Below, piece by piece: positions 51,782 to 61,687 of a stretch of DNA of 64,000 nucleotides. The notes under the pieces were generated by a model. The model searched no databases and was not told the origin of the DNA. It worked only from the letters and a program-made list of their open reading frames with translations. The translations under genes were made by a program, and so were the position numbers. The DNA is from Rhodospirillales bacterium. Its GTDB lineage: Bacteria; Pseudomonadota; Alphaproteobacteria; Kiloniellales; JACOMY01. The stretch covers positions 1-64,000 of the forward strand of contig JACOMY010000005.1 of NCBI GenBank assembly GCA_014324045.1, read 5' to 3'. Every line of letters begins with the position of its first letter. Position 1 is the stretch's first letter.

Positions 51782-54700
51782 TCAATTCCTCGGATCTCGC
51801 GCAAAATGCAGAATGCCCAACGGATAGACGCGGTCGAAGTAGGTCTGATCGAAGCGCCGCGCCTCCCGCACCGAACGACTTAATTCGGAATTCGATGGAA
51901 GCCCATGAGCTGCGTAACGGGCTGCAAGCAAGGGAGCTGCAAGTGCCGGAAGCATGTGCGGGGCAGCATCGGGCAGCAAGCTACATACGTCTTGGATCCT
52001 CGATTGTAGGATAGACCAGGAAGGCCACTGGCGGTCAGAATTCCTAATCATGAAGGACTGGCATTCGCCGGCCAGCGTAACGCTCTCGCTCGCGTCCTCC
52101 GATGGCGGCAAGCTGATCCCGGTTTTTTGAGAGATCGCACGCACCGTGGCGTATAGACGCGGTGCCGCATCCGCAATCCAGATCAGTCTTTCCGCCACAA
52201 ACTGCCCGGCAAGGCGATCGTGGTCTGGCACGCCATGCATTTGCAACGATTGCGACAGCGTCTTAAGACAAGCTGAGAACGCCCCGACCCACTGCTCTAT
52301 CGGCACCAAACACCAACAAAATGGCACCTCGTCCTCCGGCTATCAAATAATACATGTAAAGCGCGAGGGCACCAAACACCAACAAAATGGCAGCTCGTCC
52401 TCCATATTGACAACCGCTTCGATGGAGCGACGGTCCTGCCGACCGGCCAACATCGCGACCAAGGCTTTGGGATCTGCGGAAAGCGCTACCAACCAATCCA
52501 AAATGGTCAACGATAGCTTGCCTTTATATGTGCGCAGCGCCGCATCGAACTGTTTCCAATCGGGATCGAGCGGATCGGCTGCAATTTGCTCCAGATGTTC
52601 AACCATCGCCGCCAGTCGCACGTTCTTGTCGCTGAGCAAGACGCAAGCAACGAAAGGCTCTTCCGCTCGTTCATGTTTGCCTTGCGGTGGGATTACGATT
52701 GGCCGCGTTCTCGGCCGTCCTCTCACCTCACCCCAAAGCAGAATGGGCGAAGCGGAGATCGGTACACTCGTCATTTGCGTAAGATTGGCTGACGATAGCA
52801 CACCAAGCGTGTTCGGTGACTGTATAAGGTCGGTCAGGTCTGCGGTCAGGATCTCAACGCGCTCCGCACCTTCGTCGCGTAGCTTTTGAACGGATTGTGC
52901 CGCTAAATGAACATTGCGTGTCCCGGAGGTTTCAAGGGACAAGTCGAAGCGGCCAAGTTCAATCCGGGCATTCTCAAGCTCAAGTCGGATATGAGCGTCG
53001 AGATCGTCGCTCTCCGAAAGCAGCGCCTCGAACTCGGATTGGTGCGCCGCGATCGAAACCAAACCTTGGACAGGAACGGCATAACTGAGATTCTGTCCGC
53101 GGCCGACAGCGAGAAGCTTAGCAAATAGCAGAGACTTCAAAGGTGCCGAAGCTCTAAGCCCTGCCAGCTGATCAAGTCTATAGGGCACATACGATCGCTC
53201 TATCCAACTACCGTCGGCAGTAATGAAACCGACCCTGTTCCCAGGAAAAGGCACGCTCATTGGTCCAGTCGCGCCTGTAGGAAAACGGATGTCGATCGTC
53301 AGATGGGATGGCGGCGCATTCGGCGAAGCGATGTCTAATCCATACACGCTTTCTGCGCGACGGGGCTGAATGTTCAGATCGTCGCATTGCTCCACCCAGA
53401 TCTCCGCGCCTTCGAGGCCATAAAAATGCAAGCTACCCTCACCTGCACCTCTGGCACTGACTTCCAATCTGAACTCGTCCGGCAGTACGATCGCCCTCGC
53501 GCTTGCCTGCAACTCCTCATTCACGACGACCGCGATGTCGATCGCTCCGACGGGTGGCCGATTTCGATCCAATATTGTCCATGATTGGCGACGGCCCACG
53601 GGCCGCCATCGAATTGAGTGCGTAGGGACATTGATACCGCCCTCAAACAACAATGTCGGCCAGCCGACGCAGATGAGTGTTTGCGAGGAAATCTGCGATG
53701 GCGGTTTGCCAAATATTATTAAACGCCGTCGCCGATCTTTCTCGGCTCCGGGGACGACTCGCACGACCAAACCATCGGACGTATCGAAGGTGGCGGGGGC
53801 AGTCACTTCGATTAGGTTAAGCCTCGGGGAACGTAGGTTTTCCTTTCGCGGTTCCACCGCCTCAGCATCCACTTGCAGCGACACAGCGCTGTCGTCGAAA
53901 GCCACCCAAATGGAGGCGGCACGACTCTGCAGGCTTCCTGAACCGGCATGCACCAACTCGCCAGTCTCCGCGTCCTTCAGAAAGACTTGAATCTCACCGT
54001 CCAATCTCTCGCCACCGGGGACCACGAATGGATCGGATACTTGGTTGCCGACCCGCGCGGTCATTTCCACCGATTCCTCCAAGGGCAACGGTATTGCGGC
54101 ATCACGGTAACGCATCGGACGAAATGCCCAGCGATCTTCTTCACGGCGCTCGCCGATCGAAAGCTCTCCCGGTGCCACACTGCCGAAGGCTGCGTTCCCT
54201 TGCAGACGAACTCTCAGTACTTCGGTACCGATCATGCTCTGAATGCTATGCGGGAGGCGTCTCGATGAGACTTCACCGGCAAGACTCAGTCGAACGGCCG
54301 GCGTCCAGTGCCCGAGGCCGTCATTGACAAGCACACGACGAATGAACGCACCCAAGGAACCACCGCCTTGGTCTTGCACGCGCTGACGCACGAGCCCTCG
54401 CACTAGTTCCCTTGCAGCTTGGTCGGAAAGGCGAACTGGGAGCTGATTATCCCAACCGGGTGCACACTCGTTCAGCCGAAGGATCGGGTCTGCAAACTCC
54501 TCGAGCGGACCAAGGTGCTCCCGCAGCGATCGGGTAACATCGACCAGTTCGGCGCCAAGATGATAGATCTCGTCGTGACAGAGGCTCGCTGGCAAATAAC
54601 TCCTAGCGTGCTGTGTCGCGACGTCTTCTAGTTCAGCGGAATCGAGCCCGTATTTCTTTGCATCGGCAAGCAGAAGGGTGAGCCAGCGCCGTACAGATGC

Positions 54701-55130
54701 GGCCTCGTGATGAATGAGGGCTTCGGGGAATCCGCCCTCGACTACAACGGAGAACATGTACTGGGTCTGCGTTTCGGTGCGCCGCAATGGCCGCTGCCAC
54801 CAGTTAAAGCCGTCTGTGATAATCCCGGCTCGCTCATCAAATTGATCGAAATGAACGCCGATAGGCTGCTCCACAGTCGCCCAGGTCCAGGCGCCATGCT
54901 GATGTTTTGTGCGAAACGCCTCAGAGGCGTAGAGGACATACGCCGCGGTTGTCGCACGTACGCCGAACACTCTCGGCGTACTGCTTCAACAAGGCTTCCA
55001 AGCTTAGCATCTCGTCGCTGGTTATGCGGTAGGCGTAAAGAGTCCGCCAATCTGGCTCCTCAAGATCGCGAGCCTGGAGAAACTGGCCAAGCCAGCGATG
55101 GAATAGATAGTCGAGAGTCCCGTTTGCCAT
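51782..55130 (-). pseudogene. STY4851/ECs_5259 (YjiT/DruH-like) family protein, interrupted by a frameshift and by a 66-bp in-frame duplication
   Basis: Pieces: 55130..about 54970 (MANGTLDYLFHRWLGQFLQARDLEEPDWRTLYAYRITSDEMLSLEALLKQYAES), 54970..52343 (FGVRATTAAYVLYASEAFRTKHQHGAWTWATVEQP...) and 52327..51782 (LPFCWCLVPIEQWVGAFSACLKTL...). Pieces 2 and 3 share frame (54970-52327=2643=3x881). Directly upstream of the DruE-like gene. Confidence 0.65.
52302..52403. repeat. two 36-bp direct repeats (35/36 identical), 66-bp period, 30-bp spacer
   Basis: GGCACCAAACACCAACAAAATGGCA(C/G)CTCGTCCTCC at 52302-52337 and 52368-52403; the minus-strand spacer contains TGA TAG in the druH frame. Confidence 0.9.
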
Positions 55131-55768
55131 GAGCACCACAACCCTTTTGGGTAGTTGTTTATGCCACTCATATTCAAGCTGCGTCTGCGAACGCATGCAA
55201 CTGGTGCGAGACTGACACAACGCATCAAGCTTAGCGATCTGCCTAGCGACTTTAACTACCCGCGTTAATCCGACATTCCCCAAGTCAGGCGCCGTTTGAC
55301 AGCAGAATTGCATGATCGGGCCAGCCGATCGAACGTTTTTCGGCGCGGTCAGGCCGGAGCACTTGCGGCCGGTGGGATTGGGCCGTGAGTTCCCCAGCTC
55401 TCCATAGACCGGCCGCCGGAACAACCTGTCGAGTCAATGGAACCTGTGCTTGCCCGGACGGCTATTGTGCAGGACCGTTGCCGCCAGATCGGACAGCCCG
55501 AGTCCGCCGTCACGTGCGTGCATCACCGACAGCCCAGCGTCCGAACCGGGCGGCGCGCCCTGGAATTCCGGTCGCGTCCGCCCTAGCTGGACCCAAAGGT
55601 CAGACCACCCGATCGTCCCCTTTGCAACCTGCACCCCTTGGGGGAGCTGGCAGGTTCGCCCTTCCAAGCCGTTAAAGTCCCGATTTACCATAAAAATACT
55701 GCAATCGGGACAGCCAAAGCAGCGGATCGCTCGGAGAATGCGAGCTGGAATGCAGGCTGGATGGTTAG

Positions 55769-56866
55769 CTACCTCTTGTAGCGATGTGGTACGAAAGGCA
55801 GGGCTGTTACCTCGGCCGGCTGCGGCTTGCCGCGGATCATGAGATTGAGCTTGGTGCCCGGTTCCGCGGCCGCAGTTGCGACATAGCCGATCGAGATGGG
55901 AGCGCCCAAGGTGGGGCCGAAGCCGCCGCTCGTGACCTTGCCGAGAATGCCGCCGCCGGGCGCGGCCACCTCGGTGCCGGTGCGGGCCGGCGCGCGCCCT
56001 TCCGGTTTCAGGCCGACCAGCTTGCGCGCCGGTCCTTCCGCCAGTTCCTTGAGGATCCGCGCGGCACCCGGGAAGTTGCCTTCGCTGCGGCGCCGCTTGT
56101 GGATCAGCCATTGGAGCTGCGCCTCAACCGGGGAGGTATCGGGGCCCAGATCCTTGCCGTAGAGCGGTAGCCCGGCCTCCAGCCGCAGACTGTCGCGGGC
56201 ACCGAGGCCTGCGGGCGCACAGTACCCGTGCGCTAGAAGGGCCCGGGCGATGGCGGTGGCGGCAGCGGCCGGCATCGAGATCTCGTAGCCATCCTCACCG
56301 CTGTAGCCCAAGCGCGAGAGGCGGCAGGGGGCACCGAGGATCTCGGTGGCCGCCGTTTCCATGAAAACCAGATCCCTGGCCGCCGGAGCGAGGCTTGCGA
56401 CCACGGCCTCGGCAGCCGGTCCCTGCACGGCCACCAAGGCGTGGTCCGTCAACTCCCGCAGCTCGATCCCGGAGAGGTGCTTGCGCAGATGGGCCAGGTC
56501 CTGGGCCCGTCTGGAGGCATTGACCACGACGAAGAGGTGGTCCCCGGCGTTGGAGACGATGAGGTCGTCGAGGATCCCCCCGGCCTCGCCGGTGAGGACG
56601 CTGTAGCGGGCCTTACCGGGCTTCAGGTCCTCGATGGCGCTGGGCAGCAGCCGTTCCAGGGCGGTTGCGGCGCCGGCGCCGTGCAGTTCCAGCTGACCCA
56701 TATGGGATACGTCGAAGAACGCCGCCTTCCCGCGGCATTGGCGATGCTCGGCGATAATGCCGCCGGGGTAGTGCAGCGGCATGGCATAGCCGGCGAAGCC
56801 GACCATCTTGCCGCCCAACGCGAGATGGAGATCGTGCAAGGGTGTCCGAAGATCCGATGCGCCCAT
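55769..56866 (-). CDS. gcvT: aminomethyltransferase, glycine cleavage system T protein
   Basis: MGASDLRTPLHDLHLALGGKMVGFAGYAMPLHYPGGIIAEHRQCRGKAAFFDVSHMGQLELHG typical GcvT. Confidence 0.94.
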   Translation of the reverse strand: MGASDLRTPLHDLHLALGGKMVGFAGYAMPLHYPGGIIAEHRQCRGKAAFFDVSHMGQLELHGAGAATALERLLPSAIEDLKPGKARYSVLTGEAGGILDDLIVSNAGDHLFVVVNASRRAQDLAHLRKHLSGIELRELTDHALVAVQGPAAEAVVASLAPAARDLVFMETAATEILGAPCRLSRLGYSGEDGYEISMPAAAATAIARALLAHGYCAPAGLGARDSLRLEAGLPLYGKDLGPDTSPVEAQLQWLIHKRRRSEGNFPGAARILKELAEGPARKLVGLKPEGRAPARTGTEVAAPGGGILGKVTSGGFGPTLGAPISIGYVATAAAEPGTKLNLMIRGKPQPAEVTALPFVPHRYKR

Positions 56867-57131
56867 GGAATCTGTCCTTCCTGTCTTTACTATTTAGAGT
56901 GACTGCTTGAGGCGGCTATTTACGGGGGCGCGGTTCCTTGCGCCGGGAAGAGCGTAACATGACCGCCGGGCGGGGCCAATTCTCCGGCCGGAGGGGCGGG
57001 GGATAAGGATTGACCTTCGCCGCAGCCCGTTTACACTTTTATGTCATTCCGGCATGTCATTCCGCAGCGCGCGCCGCGGCAGGCCCGCCCGGAATGAGGG
57101 AACCATAATTCGGGAAGTAAGGGAGTTCTTC

Positions 57132-58721
57132 ATGATCAGTCTGAGCAGGCTTGCCCTCGCGGGCTGTGCCGCGGCGGTGCTGAGCGCCGGTGCAGTCCGG
57201 GCCGAGACACCGGCCGATACCCTGGTGATCGCCGACAAGATCGACGACATCGTCTCCATCGACCCTGCCGAGAGCTTCGAGTTCTCAGGCAACGACATGC
57301 TGAACAACGTCTACGATACGCTGGTGGAGCTGGATCCCTCGGATCTGGGCCCGCTGGTGCCGGGCCTGGCCGAGCGCTGGAGCCTGTCGGAAGACGGCAA
57401 GACCTACACCTTCGAGATGCGGCCGGGCGTCACCTTCCATTCCGGCAATCCGGTGACGGCGGAGGATGCCGCCTGGTCGCTGCAGCGCGCCGTCAAGCTG
57501 AACAAGACCCCGTCCTTCATCCTCACCCAGTTCGGCTTCACGCCGGAGAACGTCGAGGAGCGGGTCCGCGCCGAGGGCGACAGCCTCATCGTCACCGTCG
57601 ACAAGCCCTATGCGCCTTCCTTCTTCTACAGCGCCTTGACCGCGGTCGTGGCCTCGATCGTCGACAAGAAGCTGGCGATGGAGCACGAACAGAACGGCGA
57701 TTTCGGCTACGAATGGCTGAAGACCAACACGGCGGGCTCCGGTGCCTACAGGCTGCGCGCCTGGAAGCCGAACGAGAACTACGTGCTGGAAGCCAACGGG
57801 GACTACTGGCGCGGCGCCCCGGCGATGAAGCGGGTTTTCGTACGTCACGTGCCGGAGCCGGCCACGCAGCGGCTGTTGCTGGAGCGCGGCGATGTCGATA
57901 TCGCCCGCAAGCTGACCCCGGTCGATATCGAGGGCGTCCGCGGCAATCCCGACATTGCCATCAACGACGAGCTGCGCGGCCGCATCATGTATGTCGCTCT
58001 GAATCAGACCGTCGAGCCCCTGAACGACCCGAGGGTGATCGAGGCGATCAAGTACCTGATCGACTACGACGGCATGGCCGATACTTTCCTCAAAGGCAGC
58101 TACGTGGTGCATCAGGCCTTTCTGCCGATCGGCTTTCTGGGCGCTATCGACGACAAGCCCTACAGGCTCGACGTGGCGAAGGCCAAGGCGCTGCTGCAAC
58201 AGGCCAGTGTCGAGGATCTTACCATCCGGATCTTTGTGCGCAACGATCAGGACCGGCTGGAGATGGCGCAGTCCTTCCAGAACACCCTGGCGCAGGCCGG
58301 CATCGATGCGGAGATCCGGACCGGCACCGGCAAGGAGATTCTGGGCGAGTACCGCTCGCGCAACCACGACATCTATCTTGGTGCCTGGGGTCCGGACTAT
58401 TCCGACCCGCACACCAATGCGGATACCTTCGCCAAGAACCCGGACAACTCGCTTGAGGCACAGCTGACCGGCGTGCTGGCCTGGCGCAACGCCTATCCGG
58501 CCAGCGAGGAGACCCCGATTACCCTGGCCGCGGTGCTGGAGCGCGACACCGGCAAGCGCAAGGCGATGTACGAAGAGGTGCAGCGCATCCATCAGCGGCA
58601 ATCGCCCTTCGCGCCGATGTTCCAGCGGATCGAGCAGGTGGCTTCGCGCAGCAACGTCGAGGGTTTCAATGCCGGCGGATCGATCCACTCGGCCTTCTAC
58701 TGGCTGGTTACCAAGAACTAG
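57132..58721 (+). CDS. peptide ABC transporter substrate-binding protein (SBP family 5)
   Basis: Signal peptide; IDPAESFEFSGNDMLNNVYDTLVELDPSDLGPLVPGLAERWSLSEDGKTYTFEMRPGVTFHSGNPVTAEDAAWSLQRAV. Confidence 0.94.
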   Translation: MISLSRLALAGCAAAVLSAGAVRAETPADTLVIADKIDDIVSIDPAESFEFSGNDMLNNVYDTLVELDPSDLGPLVPGLAERWSLSEDGKTYTFEMRPGVTFHSGNPVTAEDAAWSLQRAVKLNKTPSFILTQFGFTPENVEERVRAEGDSLIVTVDKPYAPSFFYSALTAVVASIVDKKLAMEHEQNGDFGYEWLKTNTAGSGAYRLRAWKPNENYVLEANGDYWRGAPAMKRVFVRHVPEPATQRLLLERGDVDIARKLTPVDIEGVRGNPDIAINDELRGRIMYVALNQTVEPLNDPRVIEAIKYLIDYDGMADTFLKGSYVVHQAFLPIGFLGAIDDKPYRLDVAKAKALLQQASVEDLTIRIFVRNDQDRLEMAQSFQNTLAQAGIDAEIRTGTGKEILGEYRSRNHDIYLGAWGPDYSDPHTNADTFAKNPDNSLEAQLTGVLAWRNAYPASEETPITLAAVLERDTGKRKAMYEEVQRIHQRQSPFAPMFQRIEQVASRSNVEGFNAGGSIHSAFYWLVTKN

Positions 58722-58727
58722 GCGGGC

Positions 58728-58750
58728 GGCGCGGCCATAGGGGCCGCGCC
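58728..58750 (+). promoter_or_regulatory. intercistronic hairpin downstream of the peptide SBP gene
   Basis: 9-bp perfect stem GGCGCGGCC / GGCCGCGCC, 5-nt loop, just after the stop codon. Confidence 0.5.
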
Positions 58751-58802
58751 CTTCCCGTTCCGCGGTGCTTTAAGGCGATTCCCCGGTGCGGATCCCGAAA
58801 GC

Positions 58803-59915
58803 ATGACCGGTCTTCGCCAGATTCGCGGAGATGTTGCCCGCGGATTGGCGGCCCGCGGGACCGCTCGCCTCGCCGCCGGCGGGCGGCGGTCCCTGCAGCT
58901 CTTGCCGGTGCTGGCGAAGATCCTGTTCAGCCTCGCCATCACCGTCCTGGGCCTGCTGCTGATCACCTTCGTCATCGGCCGGGTGGTGCCGATCGACCCG
59001 GTCCTGTCGATCGTCGGCGAGCGAGCGAGTCAAGCGCAGATCGAGCAGGTGCGCGAGCAGCTGGGCTTGAATCGCCCGCTTATGACGCAGTTCGCCTACT
59101 ACGTCCGGGATGTTGTGCAGGGCGACTTCGGCAAGTCACTGATGACCGCGCGGCCGGTGATCGACGACATCGCGCGCTTCTTTCCCGCCACCCTGGAACT
59201 GGCGACCCTGGCGACCTTGGTTGGGGTGCTCTTCGGCGTTCCCGGCGGCGTGCTGGCAGCGGTGCATCAGGGGCGCTGGCCGGATCAGTCGATTCGTATC
59301 CTGGGTCTTTTCGGCTATTCCATGCCGGTTTTCTGGCTGGGCCTGATGGGCCTGCTGATCTTCTATGGAGAGCTCGGCTGGACCGGCGGTCCGGGACGCC
59401 TCGATGCCAGCAACGAGCTCATGTACGAATACGATGTGCCGAGCGTTACCGGTGCCGTCCTGATCGACTCCGCCCTGGCCGGCGCCTGGGGCATTTTCCG
59501 CGACGCGGTCTCGCACACCGTCCTGCCGTCGCTGGTTCTCGGATACTTCTCGATGGCTTACATCAGCCGCATGACCCGAAGCTTGATGTTGGAGCAGCTG
59601 GGGCAGGAGTACATCGCCACAGCGCGGGTCAAGGGCGCGGCGGAGTGGCGGGTCGTCTGGGTGCACGCTCTGGGCAATGCGATGGTACCGCTGATCACGG
59701 TGATCGTGCTTTCCTATGCCAGCCTGCTGGAGGGCTCGGTCCTGACCGAGACGGTTTTCGCCTGGCCGGGCCTGGGCCTTTACATCACCAACGCGCTGTT
59801 TTCGGCCGACATGAATGCCGTGCTGGGCGGGACCGTCGTTGTCGGTCTGGTCTTCATCTCGCTCAATCTCCTCTCCGACCTGCTCTATCGGGCCGTCGAT
59901 CCGCGGGCGCGCTGA
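58803..59915 (+). CDS. ABC transporter permease (DppB-like)
   Basis: VVPIDPVLSIVGERASQAQIEQVREQLGLNRPL; EAA loop EYIATARVKGAAEWRVVWVHALGNAMVPLITV. Confidence 0.94.
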   Translation: MTGLRQIRGDVARGLAARGTARLAAGGRRSLQLLPVLAKILFSLAITVLGLLLITFVIGRVVPIDPVLSIVGERASQAQIEQVREQLGLNRPLMTQFAYYVRDVVQGDFGKSLMTARPVIDDIARFFPATLELATLATLVGVLFGVPGGVLAAVHQGRWPDQSIRILGLFGYSMPVFWLGLMGLLIFYGELGWTGGPGRLDASNELMYEYDVPSVTGAVLIDSALAGAWGIFRDAVSHTVLPSLVLGYFSMAYISRMTRSLMLEQLGQEYIATARVKGAAEWRVVWVHALGNAMVPLITVIVLSYASLLEGSVLTETVFAWPGLGLYITNALFSADMNAVLGGTVVVGLVFISLNLLSDLLYRAVDPRAR

Positions 59916-59918
59916 CCC

Positions 59919-60845
59919 ATGGGCCCGGAAGACGCCCCGCGTCCCGGCATCCGTGCCTGGCTGACCGACGACGTGCCGCAGTCGCGCTTGCAGGCGCGCT
60001 GCGTACAAGCCTACCTCGCCTGGCGCCGGCTGGCGCAGAACTGGCTGGCCATGGTGGGGCTGTCGATCGTCCTGGGACTGATCCTCATGGCGATCTTCGC
60101 GCCGCTGCTGGCCACGCACCCCCCCTACGAGCAGAATCTGCAGGACCGCCTGCTGCCGCCCTTCTCGGCCGGGCATTGGCTTGGAACCGACGAGTTCGGC
60201 CGCGATCTCTGGAGCCGGATCGTCTACGGCTCACGCATCAGCTTGACGATCGTTGCGCTGGTGGCGGTCACCGCACCGCTCTTCGGGCTTACGATCGGCA
60301 CCGCGGCCGGCTTTTTCGGCGGGATCGCCGACAATCTGCTGATGCGCCTGACCGACATCTTCCTGGCTTTCCCGCGTCTCATCCTGGCGCTCGCTCTGGT
60401 AGCCGCTCTGGGTCCCGGCATCGAGAATGCCATTCTGGCAATCGCCCTTACCGCCTGGCCGCCCTATGCCAGGGTTGCCCGGGCGGAGACCATTACCCTG
60501 CGCAATGCCGACTATATTTCCGCCATCCGCCTACAGGGGGCAGGGCCGCCGCGCATCATCCTGGGGCACATCGTGCCGCTGTGCCTGTCTTCCGTCATCG
60601 TTCGGGTCACCCTCGACATGGCGGGGATCATCCTGACGGCGGCCGGCCTGGGCTTCCTCGGGCTGGGGGCGCAGCCGCCGCTGCCGGAGTGGGGCCTGAT
60701 GATTTCCTCCGGCCGAAAGTTCCTCTTCGATCAATGGTGGGTGGCCACGGTGCCGGGCCTGGCGATCTTTATCGTCAGTCTGGGCTTCAACCTCTTGGGA
60801 GACGGCCTGCGCGATGTGCTGGACCCGCGGAGCGCGCCCAGATGA
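59919..60845 (+). CDS. ABC transporter permease (DppC-like)
   Basis: HWLGTDEFGRDLWSRIVYGSRISL; C-terminal GLGFLGLGAQPPLPEWGLMISSGR. Confidence 0.94.
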   Translation: MGPEDAPRPGIRAWLTDDVPQSRLQARCVQAYLAWRRLAQNWLAMVGLSIVLGLILMAIFAPLLATHPPYEQNLQDRLLPPFSAGHWLGTDEFGRDLWSRIVYGSRISLTIVALVAVTAPLFGLTIGTAAGFFGGIADNLLMRLTDIFLAFPRLILALALVAALGPGIENAILAIALTAWPPYARVARAETITLRNADYISAIRLQGAGPPRIILGHIVPLCLSSVIVRVTLDMAGIILTAAGLGFLGLGAQPPLPEWGLMISSGRKFLFDQWWVATVPGLAIFIVSLGFNLLGDGLRDVLDPRSAPR

Positions 60846-61687
60846 GCGGTAGTTTGCTGGAGGTCGAGGAGCTGCAGGTCCGCTTCCGCACACCCACGCG
60901 GACGGTCGAGGCGGTGCGCGGCGTCAGCTTCTCGCTCGGCCGCGAGCGGCTGGGCATCGTCGGCGAATCGGGCTCGGGCAAGACCGTGACCGGGCGGGCG
61001 CTACTGCGCCTGGTGCGTCCGCCGGGGCAGGTGACGGCCAGGCGGATGCGCTTCGACGGCCAGGATCTGCTGTCGCTCTGCGAACGCGGCATGCGGGCGA
61101 TCCGCGGCGGCCGCATTTCCATGGTCATGCAAGATCCCAAATTCTCGCTCAATCCGGTAATGCGGATCGGCCGGCAACTGACGGAGGCCATGCGGGTGCA
61201 TGGCGGCGGCTCCCGCACGGCCTTGCGCAAGCGCGCCCTGGCGATGCTGGAGGCGGTCCGGATTCGCGATCCGGAGCGGGTGATGCGCGCCTATCCGCAC
61301 GAACTCTCGGGCGGTATGGGGCAGCGGGTCATGATCGCCATGATGCTGCTGCCGGAGCCCGATCTTCTGATCGCCGACGAGCCCACCTCGGCCCTGGACG
61401 TCACGGTCCAGCTGGAGGTCTTGCGCATCCTGGACGGATTGGTGCGCTCGCGCGGCATGGGCCTTATCTTCGTCAGCCACGATCTGAATCTGGTCGCGAC
61501 CTTCTGCGACCGGGTGCTGGTCATGTACGCCGGCCGCGTCGTGGAGGAGATCGAGGCCAAGCGCCTGGCCGAGGCCAAGCATCCCTATACGCAAGGCCTG
61601 ATCGATTGCCTGCCGAAGATCGGCGCGCAGCGCGACAGCCTGCCCACCCTGCGGCGCGATGCGCGCTGGCGGGAGGCCGGCGCATGA
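60842..61687 (+). CDS. ABC transporter ATP-binding protein (DppD-like)
   Basis: Walker A GESGSGKT; LSGGMGQRVMIAMMLLPEPDLLIADEPTSALDVTVQ. Confidence 0.93.
   Translation: MSGSLLEVEELQVRFRTPTRTVEAVRGVSFSLGRERLGIVGESGSGKTVTGRALLRLVRPPGQVTARRMRFDGQDLLSLCERGMRAIRGGRISMVMQDPKFSLNPVMRIGRQLTEAMRVHGGGSRTALRKRALAMLEAVRIRDPERVMRAYPHELSGGMGQRVMIAMMLLPEPDLLIADEPTSALDVTVQLEVLRILDGLVRSRGMGLIFVSHDLNLVATFCDRVLVMYAGRVVEEIEAKRLAEAKHPYTQGLIDCLPKIGAQRDSLPTLRRDARWREAGA

Noticed and set aside
52302-52403. CRISPR-like repeat-spacer-repeat
   Set aside because: Only two repeats, and the repeat is part of the druH-like coding frame; explained by a 66-bp duplication.
56867-57053. glycine riboswitch upstream of gcvT
   Set aside because: Leader region is short and does not show the conserved glycine aptamer core by eye.
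59645-61687. 680-aa plus-strand ORF
   Set aside because: First about 400 codons are an out-of-frame reading of permease genes; the real gene is the DppD-like ATPase starting at 60842.
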